A DNA stretch of 33,053 nt from Rhizobium sp. Q54 (GCA_945861155.1 CAMATN010000048.1:1-33053); one strand, 5' to 3'; positions 8,200 to 16,567 are shown, numbered from the stretch's first letter. Numbers and translations are program-made. The notes: generated by a model from the sequence alone, not told the origin.

Positions 8200-9297
8200 A
8201 TGGCGCAAGTCGCCCTGCGTAAGATCGTCAAAATGTTCGAGAAGACCCCTGCGGTGCAGGGGATCGACCTCGACATCGCGGATCGCGAGTTCATCGTGCT
8301 GGTCGGCCCCTCGGGCTGCGGCAAGAGCACCACGTTGCGGATGATCGCCGGCCTCGAAGAAGCGAGCTCGGGCGAGATCTACATCGGCGACCAGCTGGTC
8401 AACGATGTCCCGCCGAAGGACCGGGACATCGCGATGGTGTTCCAGAACTATGCTCTCTACCCGCATATGACGGTGTTCGAGAACATGTCGTTCGGGCTCC
8501 GGTTGCGGAAGTTTCCCAAGCCCGAGATCAAGGAACGCGTCGACAGCGCCGCGCGCATCCTCGACATCACCGATCTGCTCCAGCGCCAGCCAAAGCAGCT
8601 TTCGGGCGGCCAGCGCCAGCGCGTCGCGATGGGTCGCGCGATCGTGCGCAACCCCAAGGTGTTCCTGTTCGACGAGCCGCTGTCAAACCTCGACGCGAAG
8701 CTGCGCGTCCAGATGCGCACCGAGATCAAGAAGGTGCATCAGAAGGTCACGACGACCACGGTCTATGTCACCCATGACCAGATCGAGGCGATGACGCTCG
8801 CCGACCGGGTCGTCGTGATGAACCACGGACGGATCGAGCAGATCGGCACCCCGCACGAGGTCTACCACAACCCGACGACCCACTTTGTCGCCGGGTTCAT
8901 CGGCTCGCCGGCGATGAATTTTCTGCCCTGCCAACTCACCGAAAACGGCAATGGGTTGTCGGTCCGGGTGTCCGACAAACTGACCTTTCCGGTCCCGCAA
9001 GAACGGCTCGCCCGTTATCGGCCTCATGCCGGCCGCGAATTGCTGTTCGGCCTGCGTCCCGAGGACATCATCGAACGGCGCGGCGAGCCGGAGCCGGGCC
9101 GCGCCGCTTTCGAGGTTCAGCTCGAGGTTGTCGAGCCGATGGGCATGGAGACGATGGTTTATTTCGTCGTCGACGGGGTCGAGGTTTGCGGTCGCGTCAA
9201 CCCGAATGCGGCCCGCAACGCCGGCGAGATCATGCCGCTCGTCGCCGACCTCAATCACATGCATCTGATCGATCCGCGCACCGACCTCGTTCTCTAA
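8200..9297 (+). CDS. ABC transporter ATP-binding protein (MalK/UgpC/MsmK family)
   Basis: A 365-residue ATPase with every nucleotide-binding motif intact: Walker A GPSGCGKST (36-44), Q-loop Gln82, signature LSGGQ (134-138), Walker B VFLFDEP (154-160) and switch His192 in THDQ. The C-terminal about 120 residues form the TOBE/MalK-type regulatory domain. It starts 6 bases after permease 2 and energises that importer. The operon ends at a strong hairpin at 9343-9374. MalK-type ATPases can serve several importers, so the substrate cannot be inferred from this subunit. Confidence 0.95.
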   Translation: MAQVALRKIVKMFEKTPAVQGIDLDIADREFIVLVGPSGCGKSTTLRMIAGLEEASSGEIYIGDQLVNDVPPKDRDIAMVFQNYALYPHMTVFENMSFGLRLRKFPKPEIKERVDSAARILDITDLLQRQPKQLSGGQRQRVAMGRAIVRNPKVFLFDEPLSNLDAKLRVQMRTEIKKVHQKVTTTTVYVTHDQIEAMTLADRVVVMNHGRIEQIGTPHEVYHNPTTHFVAGFIGSPAMNFLPCQLTENGNGLSVRVSDKLTFPVPQERLARYRPHAGRELLFGLRPEDIIERRGEPEPGRAAFEVQLEVVEPMGMETMVYFVVDGVEVCGRVNPNAARNAGEIMPLVADLNHMHLIDPRTDLVL

Positions 9298-9342
9298 GGT
9301 CGCCGTCCCGATTTTGCCGGGGCGGGCCACGCCAGGAAAGTC

Positions 9343-9374
9343 GTAAATCCCCGAGCGCGTGCCCGGGGATTTAC
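9343..9374 (+). terminator. Strong hairpin ending the ABC operon
   Basis: GTAAATCCCCG at 9343-9353 is perfectly complementary to CGGGGATTTAC at 9364-9374, an 11-bp stem with a 10-base loop, 45 bases after the ATPase stop codon. Only a short T-rich run (CGTTTA) follows. It is most likely a transcription terminator between the transporter and the SDR genes, and the symmetrical stem could work in both directions. Confidence 0.7.
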
Positions 9375-9454
9375 CGTTTATGCGCCGACCCCACCGCGGG
9401 CGAGCGGCTTCTCATAGCCAGCCTGGGACCCGGCCAAGCCCGGCGGAGACAGCG

Positions 9455-10228
9455 ATGGACGTTGGGGACAAAGTTGTCGCGATCACCGGTGCGGCGCGCG
9501 GCCTCGGACAGGAATTCGCGCGCAGCCTCGCCGCCGCCGGCGCTCGGGTAATCGTCGCCGACATCAATGATTGCGCCGCCACCCTCGACCTCGTCGCCGG
9601 CGAAAACGGGCGCGGCATCGCCGTGCGACTCGACGTCACCGATGCCGCCTCCGCCCGCGCGATGATCGCGGCCGGGGTAGAGGCCTTCGGGAGGGTCGAT
9701 GCGCTGATCAACAACGCCGCGCTATACGGCGCCCTCCATGGCGGCCGCTTCGACGCGATCGACGATGCCGAGTGGGACGCCGCCATGGCGGTCAACGTCA
9801 AGGGAATCTGGAACTGCTGCAAGGCCGCGGTCCCGGCGATGCGGCAGCCTATCGCCAACGGGCCCAGCGGCGGCAGCATCGTGAACATTGCCTCGCTCGC
9901 CGCGACCTACGGCATGCCCTACGGGCTGCATTACACGACCTCGAAGGCCGCCGTCATCGGCCTGACCCGCGGGCTCGCCCGCGAACTCGGGCGCGAGGGC
10001 ATTCGCGTTAACGCGCTCGCGCCGAGCGCCGTCATTACCGAGGGAACGCGCGAATTTTTCGGAGACAAGCTCGACCGTGCTCTCGACGCGATCAAGGCTG
10101 GCCAGACAATTCAGCGCAATCTGATGCCCTCGGACCTGGTCGGCGCGGTGATGTGGCTGGTGTCCGATGCCAGCGGGTTCGTTACCGGCCAGACGATCGC
10201 GGTCGATGGCGGCACGGTAATGCTGTGA
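9455..10228 (+). CDS. Short-chain dehydrogenase/reductase (SDR) 1
   Basis: A 257-residue classical SDR. The cofactor motif TGAARGLG is at residues 11-18 and NNAA at about 86-89. The catalytic set is Ser147, Tyr160 and Lys164 (YTTSK), and the C-terminal substrate/cofactor segment is SGFVTGQTIAVDGG. Asp36 at the end of beta-2 (VADIND) suggests a preference for NAD(H), by family rule. The start at 9455 has GGAG 7 bases upstream; an earlier in-frame GTG at 9359 falls inside the terminator hairpin and is rejected. It lies 25 bases before a second SDR, so both probably form one operon. The substrate is unknown; a polyol or hydroxy-acid would fit the neighbouring importer, which is inference. Confidence 0.93.
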   Translation: MDVGDKVVAITGAARGLGQEFARSLAAAGARVIVADINDCAATLDLVAGENGRGIAVRLDVTDAASARAMIAAGVEAFGRVDALINNAALYGALHGGRFDAIDDAEWDAAMAVNVKGIWNCCKAAVPAMRQPIANGPSGGSIVNIASLAATYGMPYGLHYTTSKAAVIGLTRGLARELGREGIRVNALAPSAVITEGTREFFGDKLDRALDAIKAGQTIQRNLMPSDLVGAVMWLVSDASGFVTGQTIAVDGGTVML

Positions 10229-10253
10229 TTGCTGCGCGATCGGGGGAGAGAAG

Positions 10254-11009
10254 ATGCAACTGAGGGGCAAGACCGCACTGATAAGCGGCGCCGGCGGCGG
10301 CATCTGCCGGGCGATCGCGATGGCTTTCGCCAATTCCGGCGCAGCCGTCGCCTGCGTCGACATCGATGCGGCCGCCGCGACCGAGACCGCGCGGCTCGTC
10401 ACCGAAGCCGGCGGACAAGCGCTGTCGCGAGCCTGCGATGTCGCCAGCGAAAGCCAGACGCTGGCCGCCGCCGAGGCGACGCGTCAAGCGTTCGGCCGGC
10501 TCGACATCCTGGTCAGCGGCGCGGCGCCGCACGATCCGAGCGGGACCGTGGTCGAGACCGCTCTGGCCGATTGGCAGCGCGTGCTCGACATCAATCTGAC
10601 CGGCTCGTTTTTGCTGAGCCGCGCGGTGCTGCCCTTAATGATCGCCGGCGGCGGCGGCTCGATAATCTTTATCGCATCACAACTCGGCCGGGTCGGCAGC
10701 GCCGGGCGCGCCGCCTATTGCGCGACCAAAGGGGGCCTCATCCAGCTCGCGAAAGTCATGGCGATCGACCACGCCGCCCAAAATATCCGGGTCAATACGC
10801 TGTCGCCGGGCGGGGTCGAGACTCAGCGCACGCTGAACCGCTACGGCTCATTCGCCGCGGCGAACGAGACGCTGGGGGCGAAGCACCTGGCCGGGCGGCT
10901 CGGCCGACCGGACGAGATCGCCGGGGCCGCCGTATTTCTCGCGAGCGACGCGGCAAGCTTTGTGACCGGCAGCGATCTGCTGGTCGATGGCGGCTATACG
11001 GCGATCTGA
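10254..11009 (+). CDS. Short-chain dehydrogenase/reductase (SDR) 2
   Basis: A 251-residue classical SDR with catalytic Ser142, Tyr155 and Lys159 (YCATK) and the C-terminal ASFVTGSDLLVDGG. The glycine motif is SGAGGGIC, so the last glycine of the usual TGxxxGxG is replaced by Cys18 and the Thr by Ser. The NNAG tetrad is also altered, to SGAA. Asp36 (CVDID) suggests NAD(H). The ribosome binding site GGGGAGAG precedes the ATG. It probably forms an operon with SDR 1. It converges on the minus-strand gene ending at 11016 with only six bases between stops. The motif drift may mark a specialised or weak enzyme, but the rest of the fold is intact. Confidence 0.92.
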   Translation: MQLRGKTALISGAGGGICRAIAMAFANSGAAVACVDIDAAAATETARLVTEAGGQALSRACDVASESQTLAAAEATRQAFGRLDILVSGAAPHDPSGTVVETALADWQRVLDINLTGSFLLSRAVLPLMIAGGGGSIIFIASQLGRVGSAGRAAYCATKGGLIQLAKVMAIDHAAQNIRVNTLSPGGVETQRTLNRYGSFAAANETLGAKHLAGRLGRPDEIAGAAVFLASDAASFVTGSDLLVDGGYTAI

Positions 11010-11015
11010 CGCATT

Positions 11016-11822
11016 TCACGCATCGAGCAACTCCAAGACCGCGCCGTTGCTATCCATCGCGGCGGCAAGCAGGGGGCCGCCGCGCCCGGCCCCACCATCG
11101 ATCGAGACCGCGAACTCGCGCTCGACAAGACCGCGTTGCTGCCGGTCAAACCCGCGGATTACCCGGCCAAAGCCGTCGAACCGCGCGGTGAGATCGAGAA
11201 TGTCCCGCTCGCCCCACCAGAACGCATCGTTTTGCGCGGCAAGCGAGCGCGACGCATCGACCCCGGCGTGGACGAACAGCAATTGCCGGTCCTCGGTCAT
11301 CGCCGCATGGCGCAGCGTGGCGAACAACGCCGTATGTCCGGGCGCCACATTCATCGCGTCGCGCAATGCACTGGTCCACCGGGTCATCGTGCGCGGGCCG
11401 TCACGGCTCGCCGCAAATCCTTGCCGCAACTCTCCGCCATAGGCCTGCACGGTGGCTTCGACGCCTTCGCGCACCATCCAGTCCAGGACTTCGCCGGGGT
11501 TGGACGCGAATTGCAGCTGCAACAGTTTTTGCCACATCTCTTCCTGCGCCCCGCGCAGGAACGCGACATCGCAGGCATACCCGCGCGGCCTCGCCAAAAC
11601 GCGGCGCCGGAAGTCGAGCAGTTCGTCGATGGTCGCCGCAACCCGGCTGCCGCGGCCGAGATAGTTGCCGAGATAAACGATCCGGTCGCCGCCCTCGAAC
11701 CGCTGGGCGATCCGGTCATGCAGGCGGCTCAGCCGCTCAGCTTCGCCGTGGATCGCGGCGACCGCCCAGATTCGCCGTGCTCCCCGCAGCCGGGCAAATC
11801 TTGCGTCGCCGCTGCCGCTCAC
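11016..11822 (-). CDS. Metallophosphoesterase-fold protein with degenerate active site (probable pseudophosphatase)
   Basis: 268 residues from a GTG at 11822, which has GGAG 7 bases upstream and lies 34 bases after carD. An ATG at 11924 would overlap carD and has no support. The sequence tracks the PPP/serine-threonine phosphatase fold, but the metal ligands are changed. GDxHG is AAIHG (22-26), GDxxDRG is GNYLGRG (52-58), GNHE is GAQE (91-94), and the late HGH is RGF (223-225). HAGVD (185-189) and IDGGAGRGGPL (241-251) are kept. Loss of the aspartates, Asn, His and HGH should abolish dinuclear-metal catalysis. It is probably co-transcribed with carD. I infer a binding or regulatory role; no function is known to me. 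Confidence 0.85.
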   Translation of the reverse strand: MSGSGDARFARLRGARRIWAVAAIHGEAERLSRLHDRIAQRFEGGDRIVYLGNYLGRGSRVAATIDELLDFRRRVLARPRGYACDVAFLRGAQEEMWQKLLQLQFASNPGEVLDWMVREGVEATVQAYGGELRQGFAASRDGPRTMTRWTSALRDAMNVAPGHTALFATLRHAAMTEDRQLLFVHAGVDASRSLAAQNDAFWWGERDILDLTARFDGFGRVIRGFDRQQRGLVEREFAVSIDGGAGRGGPLLAAAMDSNGAVLELLDA

Positions 11823-11856
11823 CCCGGCGCTCCGGGCGCGGCCGCTGGGCCGCCGA

Positions 11857-12354
11857 TCAGGCCGACAGCAATTGTTCGACGCGCTGGGTCGCGGTGCTCT
11901 CGTCGATCCGTTCGACCGCGGCAAACTCGCGCACGAAGCGATCGAGCGCCGCCTGATAGATCTGGCGCTCGCTGTAGGACTGCTCCGGCTGACCGGTATT
12001 GCGGAACAGGTCTCGCACCACTTCGGCGATTGATGCCGGGTCGCCGGAGGCTATTTTGGCCTGATACTCCTGCGCGCGCCGGCTCCACATCGTGCGCTTG
12101 GCCCGCGAGCGACCGCGCAGCTTGGCGAGCGCGGCGTCCATTTCCTTGCGGCTCGACAGCTTGCGCAATCCCGAAACCTTTGCCTTCCCCAACGGCACCC
12201 GCAGGGTCATGCGGTCCTTGTCGAAATTCACGACAAACACGCTGAGCGTATGGCCTGCGATTTCCTGTTCCTCGATGGCGGTGATCAGGCCCACGCCATG
12301 GGTGGGGTAGACCACGAGATCGCCCGTCGCGAATAGCACCTTTTCGATAATCAT
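11857..12354 (-). CDS. carD: CarD/CdnL family transcriptional regulator
   Basis: 165 residues, typical of the alphaproteobacterial CdnL type. The N-terminal RNA-polymerase-interacting domain (residues 1-60) begins MIIEKVLFATGDLVVYP and includes HGVG. The C-terminal helical domain is rich in basic residues (RGRSRAKRTMWSRRAQEY). CarD binds the RNAP beta subunit and stabilises open complexes, notably at rRNA and other housekeeping promoters. The ATG at 12354 has GAGAGACG upstream; an open frame continuing to 12561 has no family homology. fdxA lies upstream on the same strand, which is a recurrent alphaproteobacterial arrangement. The 234 bases between them include an AT-rich patch (12485-12500, TATATAT core) that could hold the carD promoter. 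Confidence 0.94.
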   Translation of the reverse strand: MIIEKVLFATGDLVVYPTHGVGLITAIEEQEIAGHTLSVFVVNFDKDRMTLRVPLGKAKVSGLRKLSSRKEMDAALAKLRGRSRAKRTMWSRRAQEYQAKIASGDPASIAEVVRDLFRNTGQPEQSYSERQIYQAALDRFVREFAAVERIDESTATQRVEQLLSA

Positions 12355-12588
12355 ATTCGTCTCTCGCACAACCGACCCGATTGGCGCTGGCACGACGCGT
12401 CCCATGGGCCGCCCAACGCGGAGCAGCCGTCCACACCTCAACGAAGAGCGGAACCGAGAGGGAAGGCGTCGAGAGCGCCCGCTCGAATATATATCACAAA
12501 ATCCGGGAACGGACCAGCAGATCAGCCATGCGTCGCCCATGCCCGCCCGACGGGCAGGCACGGTCCGGTCGGCGGCGGGGCGCGCCGG

Positions 12589-12924
12589 CTAGCGGTTGCC
12601 GGGGTTTGGGCTGAAGAACTTCTCGTACTTGTCCTCAACCCCTCTCCATTCGTCCGCGTCCTCGGGAGGGGGCTTCTTGCGGGTGATGTTCGGCCAGGCA
12701 GCCGCGTATTCGCGATTGAGCTCGAGCCATTTCTCCGCCACCGTCTCGCTATCGGGAATGATCGCTTCGACCGGGCATTCGGGCTCGCATACCCCGCAAT
12801 CGATGCACTCGTCGGGATGGATGACGAGCATGTTCTCGCCTTCGTAAAAGCAATCGACCGGGCACACCTCGACGCAATCCATTAACTTGCACTTGATGCA
12901 GGCTTCGGTAACAACGTAAGTCAT
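12589..12924 (-). CDS. fdxA: 7Fe ferredoxin ([3Fe-4S][4Fe-4S], FdxA)
   Basis: 111 residues, very close to Azotobacter FdI-type ferredoxins. By comparison, Cys9, Cys17 and Cys50 should hold the [3Fe-4S] cluster. Cys21, Cys40, Cys43 and Cys46 should hold the [4Fe-4S] cluster. The CPVDCFYEG and [16 protein letters not shown] motifs are intact. The C-terminal tail (about residues 60-111, with [11 protein letters not shown]) matches the family extension. It is a small cytoplasmic electron carrier whose partner is not evident here. It lies upstream of carD on the same strand. The ribosome binding site is weak: GAGGAG is about 14 bases from the ATG. Confidence 0.96.
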   Translation of the reverse strand: MTYVVTEACIKCKLMDCVEVCPVDCFYEGENMLVIHPDECIDCGVCEPECPVEAIIPDSETVAEKWLELNREYAAAWPNITRKKPPPEDADEWRGVEDKYEKFFSPNPGNR

Positions 12925-13085
12925 GGCGTCAGGTTCTACTCCTCGGGTTCGTCACCCCGTTGATATGGGGTTGCCCAGTCACCGCCGCTGGCAAGCGCTT
13001 TTCCGAACTCGCGGCCTTGCCTAGCATGCGTGTCGTCGCCGGAGCAAGCCTATCGGGGCGCCCGTCGGGAGTCACCCTGTCTGAG

Positions 13086-14531
13086 TCACCGCCCCGGCAA
13101 CGACGCGGCGATCGGCGGCTGCGTCAGGCGGAACTCGCTCGCCTGCTCGAAGGCGAAACCGGCGCGCAGCACGCCGGTCTCGTCGAACGGCTTTCCGGCG
13201 ATCTGAAACGCCAGCGGCAGGCCGCTCTCGAACCCGATCGGAATCGCCAGCGCCGGCAAGCCGGTCAAATTGTAGGGCGCGGTATACGACGCGCGCTCAA
13301 AGGTCGCATAGGTCGCGACCGCGTCGATGCGTGGCGCCGGGCCGGTCGCGCTGGCCGAGACGACAACATCCACCCCGGCCAGCGCCCGCGCGGTCTCGAC
13401 GCATAGCTCGCGGCGCTGGCGCACCGCCTCGACGTAATCGGCCGCGCTGAGAAAGGCGCCGAGCCCGATGCGCGCGAACATATGCCGGCCGAACAAATGA
13501 GGCCGTTCGCGAAAATCGCGCTCGTGCAGCGCATAGGCTTCCGCCAACAGGATGACCCGGGTGGCGTCGGCGTAGTCGACGAGCGGCGACAGTTGCAGAT
13601 CGACCAGCCGCGCCCCGAGGCTTTCGAGCGCACGGCAGCCGGCGTCGAACGCCGCGACATAGGTCGGCGATGGGGCGCTGTCGGCGCCGAACCCGGCGAC
13701 CGCGTCCCTCTCATGCCAATGGCGGATGACCCCGACCCTTACCCCGTCAAGGCGCTTGGCCAGCGCCGCCGCGTAATCGGGCACCGGCATATCGGCCGAG
13801 GCCGGGTCCTGCGGATCGTGACCGGCGAGCGCCTGCATCATCAGCGCGCAATCTTCGACCGTGCGGGTCAACGGGCCGCAATGGTCCAAACTGTACGACA
13901 GCGGGAAGACGCCGCGCCGGCTGACCCTGCCATAGGTCGGCTTCAACCCGACAATGCCGCAATAGGCCGCGGGCCCCCGGATCGAGCCGCCGGTGTCCGA
14001 GCCCATGCCGGCGGCGCACAGATGCGCGCCGACCGCCGCCGCGGTGCCGCTCGACGACCCGGCCGGGTAATGCTCGGTGTTCCACGGATTGCGCGCCGGC
14101 GGGAAGGGCAGCGTGAAATCGGGACCGCCGATCGCGAATTCGTGCGTTTCCTGCTTGCCGAGCAGGATCGCGCCGGCGTCGCGCAACCGCACCCAACTCT
14201 GCGCGTCCTCGTCCGGCACATGGTCGAGATAGACGCGCGAACCGGCCGTCGTGCGGATGCCGCGCGTCTTGTAAATGTCCTTGAGGCCGATCGGGATGCC
14301 GTGCAGCGGTCCGCGCGAGCGGCCGGCGCCGATCTCGCGCTCGGCGTCGCGCGCCGCGGCGAGCGCTTCGTCGCGCAGCACCAACACATAGCTGTGCAGC
14401 TCGCCGTCGAGCGCGGTAATGCGGTCGAGATACGCCTCGGTCAACGCGACCGGCGACAGGCTGCCCGCGGCAATCGCGCGGCTCACCTCGGCGACCGAAA
14501 GTCGGGTCGGGTCCCCAGTGGATTGAGCCAT
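13086..14531 (-). CDS. Amidase (amidase-signature family, AtzE/GatA-like)
   Basis: A 481-residue amidase-signature enzyme with an intact Ser-cisSer-Lys triad: Lys84 in GLKDIYKT, cis-Ser159 in AGSSSGTAAAVG, and nucleophile Ser183 in GSDTGGSIRGPA. It hydrolyses a carboxamide in the cytoplasm. The small upstream gene, 9 bases away, resembles AtzG, the partner of the amidase AtzE, so a two-subunit hydrolase is likely. The ribosome binding site GAGG lies within the end of that gene, implying translational coupling. The D-aminoacylase-like gene heads the same operon, so the pathway may degrade N-acyl or N-carbamoyl compounds. GatA of the tRNA amidotransferase is less likely because gatB is absent and the sequence lacks GatA's usual context. 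Confidence 0.9.
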   Translation of the reverse strand: MAQSTGDPTRLSVAEVSRAIAAGSLSPVALTEAYLDRITALDGELHSYVLVLRDEALAAARDAEREIGAGRSRGPLHGIPIGLKDIYKTRGIRTTAGSRVYLDHVPDEDAQSWVRLRDAGAILLGKQETHEFAIGGPDFTLPFPPARNPWNTEHYPAGSSSGTAAAVGAHLCAAGMGSDTGGSIRGPAAYCGIVGLKPTYGRVSRRGVFPLSYSLDHCGPLTRTVEDCALMMQALAGHDPQDPASADMPVPDYAAALAKRLDGVRVGVIRHWHERDAVAGFGADSAPSPTYVAAFDAGCRALESLGARLVDLQLSPLVDYADATRVILLAEAYALHERDFRERPHLFGRHMFARIGLGAFLSAADYVEAVRQRRELCVETARALAGVDVVVSASATGPAPRIDAVATYATFERASYTAPYNLTGLPALAIPIGFESGLPLAFQIAGKPFDETGVLRAGFAFEQASEFRLTQPPIAASLPGR

Positions 14532-14540
14532 CGGGCGGCC

Positions 14541-14738
14541 TCAGGCTTTCGGGTGGACGAAGATGTGCGCCGGCTCGGCGGCGCGATCTCGCGGCCGCCG
14601 CACGCTTTGCTGGAATTGCGCCAGGAAACGCGTGCCCTGGCGCAATTCCTCGAACCGCTCGGCGCCGATCTTGTTCGGGTCCAACCCGGCGCGCTCGGCG
14701 AGATAGAGGAAGCGCTCGGGGGTCATCGGCTCGGCCAT
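14541..14738 (-). CDS. AtzG/GatC-like small amidase subunit
   Basis: A 65-residue protein. It is helical and charged in the middle, with a C-terminal AEPAHIFVHPKA that resembles the EPA-x-F tail of AtzG-like (DUF4089) proteins. These wrap around a partner amidase much as GatC wraps GatA. It lies between the D-aminoacylase-like gene (19 bases upstream) and the amidase (9 bases downstream), with a good GAGGGAGA ribosome binding site. The position directly before an amidase is the strongest support. Similarity is by eye only and the protein is short, so the family call is moderate. Confidence 0.65.
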   Translation of the reverse strand: MAEPMTPERFLYLAERAGLDPNKIGAERFEELRQGTRFLAQFQQSVRRPRDRAAEPAHIFVHPKA

Positions 14739-14757
14739 CGGCGGTCTCCCTCGGTCG

Positions 14758-16476
14758 CTATTTCGCGGCGGTCGCCAGCGCCGAGGCGCGGGCCGGCAGG
14801 AAGCGGTCGAGCACCCGGCCCGGCCCCTTCCCGAGCTTCACGTAATCCTTGCCGTCGAAAACCCGGGTCCCGTTGACGAAGACACCGTGCACGCCGAGCG
14901 GGTCGCGCAGCGTCCGCGCCCCGCCAGCCGGCAGATCGTTGACCCGGCGCGCCTTTGAGATGCCGACCGTCGCGGGATCGAACAGCAGCAGGTCGGCCCA
15001 GGCGCCCGGCGCGATATGGCCGCGGTCGGGGATGCCGTAGAGCCCGGCCTGGTGGCTGGTCAGCCGCCGCACCCCCTCGGCCAGGTCGAAGGCGCCGCGC
15101 TCGCGCACCCAATGGCCGAGGAAATAGAGCCCAAACCCAGCATCGCACAGATAGACGAGGTGTGCCCCGGCATCGGACAGCGCGATGACCCCGGCCCGGT
15201 GCTTGACCAGCGGCTCGACCCCGTCATCGACCGCGTTGAAAAAGCGCCCGATAAATCCGGTGTCGAGGTCTTCGTCGAGCCCCAGATCGAGCATCGCGTC
15301 GAGCGGATCGCGCCCCGAATCGCGCGCGATGTCGGCGATCGTGCGGTCGGCAAGACCGGCGTTTGCCGGCTTGACCGGCGCGGCGACGATGACCCGCTGC
15401 CAGTTGCCCTGGAACACGGTGCCCGGCAGCGGCGCCTTCAGATCGGCGCGGAAGCGATCGCGAAAGCTCTGATCGCGATACGCCGCCTTGAGCTGCTCGC
15501 GGTCATAGGCCTTGATCGGGTCGAAAGCCGGGTGGCTGTAGAACGGATAGGCGCTCGCCAAGGTGAAATCGAACGACAGCGGCTGGCAGGTGATCTGGAT
15601 ATAGAGCTCGTTGCCGCGCGCCTGGGCCGCGGCGCAGGCGTCGAACACGCCGAGCGCGCGCTGCGGGTACTGCTCGTTGTAGAGCGCGATCGCCGTGCTC
15701 ATGAAGATGCGCCTGCCGTGCCGGGCGGCGATTCCCTCCATCGTCTCGGGCGTAATCGGCCCCGACGAGATCTCGACCACGCCGCGCCCCGGCCCGCCCA
15801 TCGCTCCGACCAGCGCGTCGAATTCCGAGATATCGCTGATCGTCGACGGCATCGGCACGCCGCCATAGCCCGAGTGATTTAGCGAATAAGAGGCGCCGAG
15901 GCCGATCGCCCCTTGATCCATCGCCTCGCCGACGAGGCGCTTCATTTCGGCCAGCTCGTCGGCGGTCGGCTGTTTGCGGACAGAGGCATCCTCGCCCATG
16001 ACGGCGGTGCGCACCGCCGAATGCCCCACCAGTACCGCGAGGTTCATGTAGGGACCGCGGCGGCGCAGCATGTTCATATATTCCGCGAAGGACTCAAACT
16101 GCCAATCGGTGCCGGCGCGCAGCGCGTCGAGATCCATGCCCTCGACGACCGACAGATTGCGCAGGATCAGATCGCGCACCGGCGGCGGGCTCGGTACGAT
16201 GCCGAAGCCGCAATTGCCCATCACGACCGAGGTGACCCCGAGCGAGGGCGATGGCGACAGGGTCGGATCCCAGGTCACCTGTGCGTCGTAATGTGTGTGG
16301 ATGTCGATGATGCCGGGCATCAGCGCGAGCCCGCCGGCATCGACGATCTCGGCGGCATCCTTACCGACATTGCCGACCGCCGCGATCCGCCCGTCCTTGA
16401 CCGCGACATCGGCGCGGACCGGATCGCGGCCGAGCCCGTCGACCACCATCGCCCCGCGGATCACCAGATCATGCAT
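14758..16476 (-). CDS. N-acyl-D-amino-acid deacylase-like amidohydrolase (D-aminoacylase family)
   Basis: A 572-residue zinc amidohydrolase. The N-terminal beta-sandwich leads into GIIDIHTHYDAQ (His60, His62). GNCG (Cys89) is the metal-ligand cysteine typical of D-aminoacylases. A later SDAGAH carries the conserved catalytic Asp, and the C-terminus returns to the sandwich (GAWADLLLFDP). These enzymes release free D-amino acids from N-acyl-D-amino acids; related members act on N-acyl-D-glutamate or on dipeptides, so the substrate is open. The start has GGGGAGA upstream. It is the promoter-proximal gene of a probable operon with the AtzG-like protein and amidase. The length is slightly above the roughly 480-530 residues of characterised relatives. 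Confidence 0.9.
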   Translation of the reverse strand: MHDLVIRGAMVVDGLGRDPVRADVAVKDGRIAAVGNVGKDAAEIVDAGGLALMPGIIDIHTHYDAQVTWDPTLSPSPSLGVTSVVMGNCGFGIVPSPPPVRDLILRNLSVVEGMDLDALRAGTDWQFESFAEYMNMLRRRGPYMNLAVLVGHSAVRTAVMGEDASVRKQPTADELAEMKRLVGEAMDQGAIGLGASYSLNHSGYGGVPMPSTISDISEFDALVGAMGGPGRGVVEISSGPITPETMEGIAARHGRRIFMSTAIALYNEQYPQRALGVFDACAAAQARGNELYIQITCQPLSFDFTLASAYPFYSHPAFDPIKAYDREQLKAAYRDQSFRDRFRADLKAPLPGTVFQGNWQRVIVAAPVKPANAGLADRTIADIARDSGRDPLDAMLDLGLDEDLDTGFIGRFFNAVDDGVEPLVKHRAGVIALSDAGAHLVYLCDAGFGLYFLGHWVRERGAFDLAEGVRRLTSHQAGLYGIPDRGHIAPGAWADLLLFDPATVGISKARRVNDLPAGGARTLRDPLGVHGVFVNGTRVFDGKDYVKLGKGPGRVLDRFLPARASALATAAK

Positions 16477-16500
16477 GCCATATCTCCCCTCTGAGAGGTG

Positions 16501-16528
16501 TCATCGCGAGCGTAGCGACGCAATCTCG
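16501..16528. repeat. Short intergenic repeat, family C (first copy)
   Basis: TCATCGCGAGCGTAGCGACG-type sequence, inverted relative to the copies at 16692-16724 and 19710-19742. It pairs with the 16692 copy to bracket the family A pair. It lies between the D-aminoacylase-like gene start and the rhodanese stop. Confidence 0.65.
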
Positions 16529-16567
16529 TGCCGACTAATAGTCCGAGCCAGACGCTCCACCCCACCT

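Noticed and set aside
11823-11924. Extended start of the pseudophosphatase
   Set aside because: It would overlap carD and lacks a ribosome binding site; the GTG at 11822 has one.
12355-12588. Small open frames between fdxA and carD
   Set aside because: They are short, overlapping and without ribosome binding sites; the region looks like a promoter or leader.
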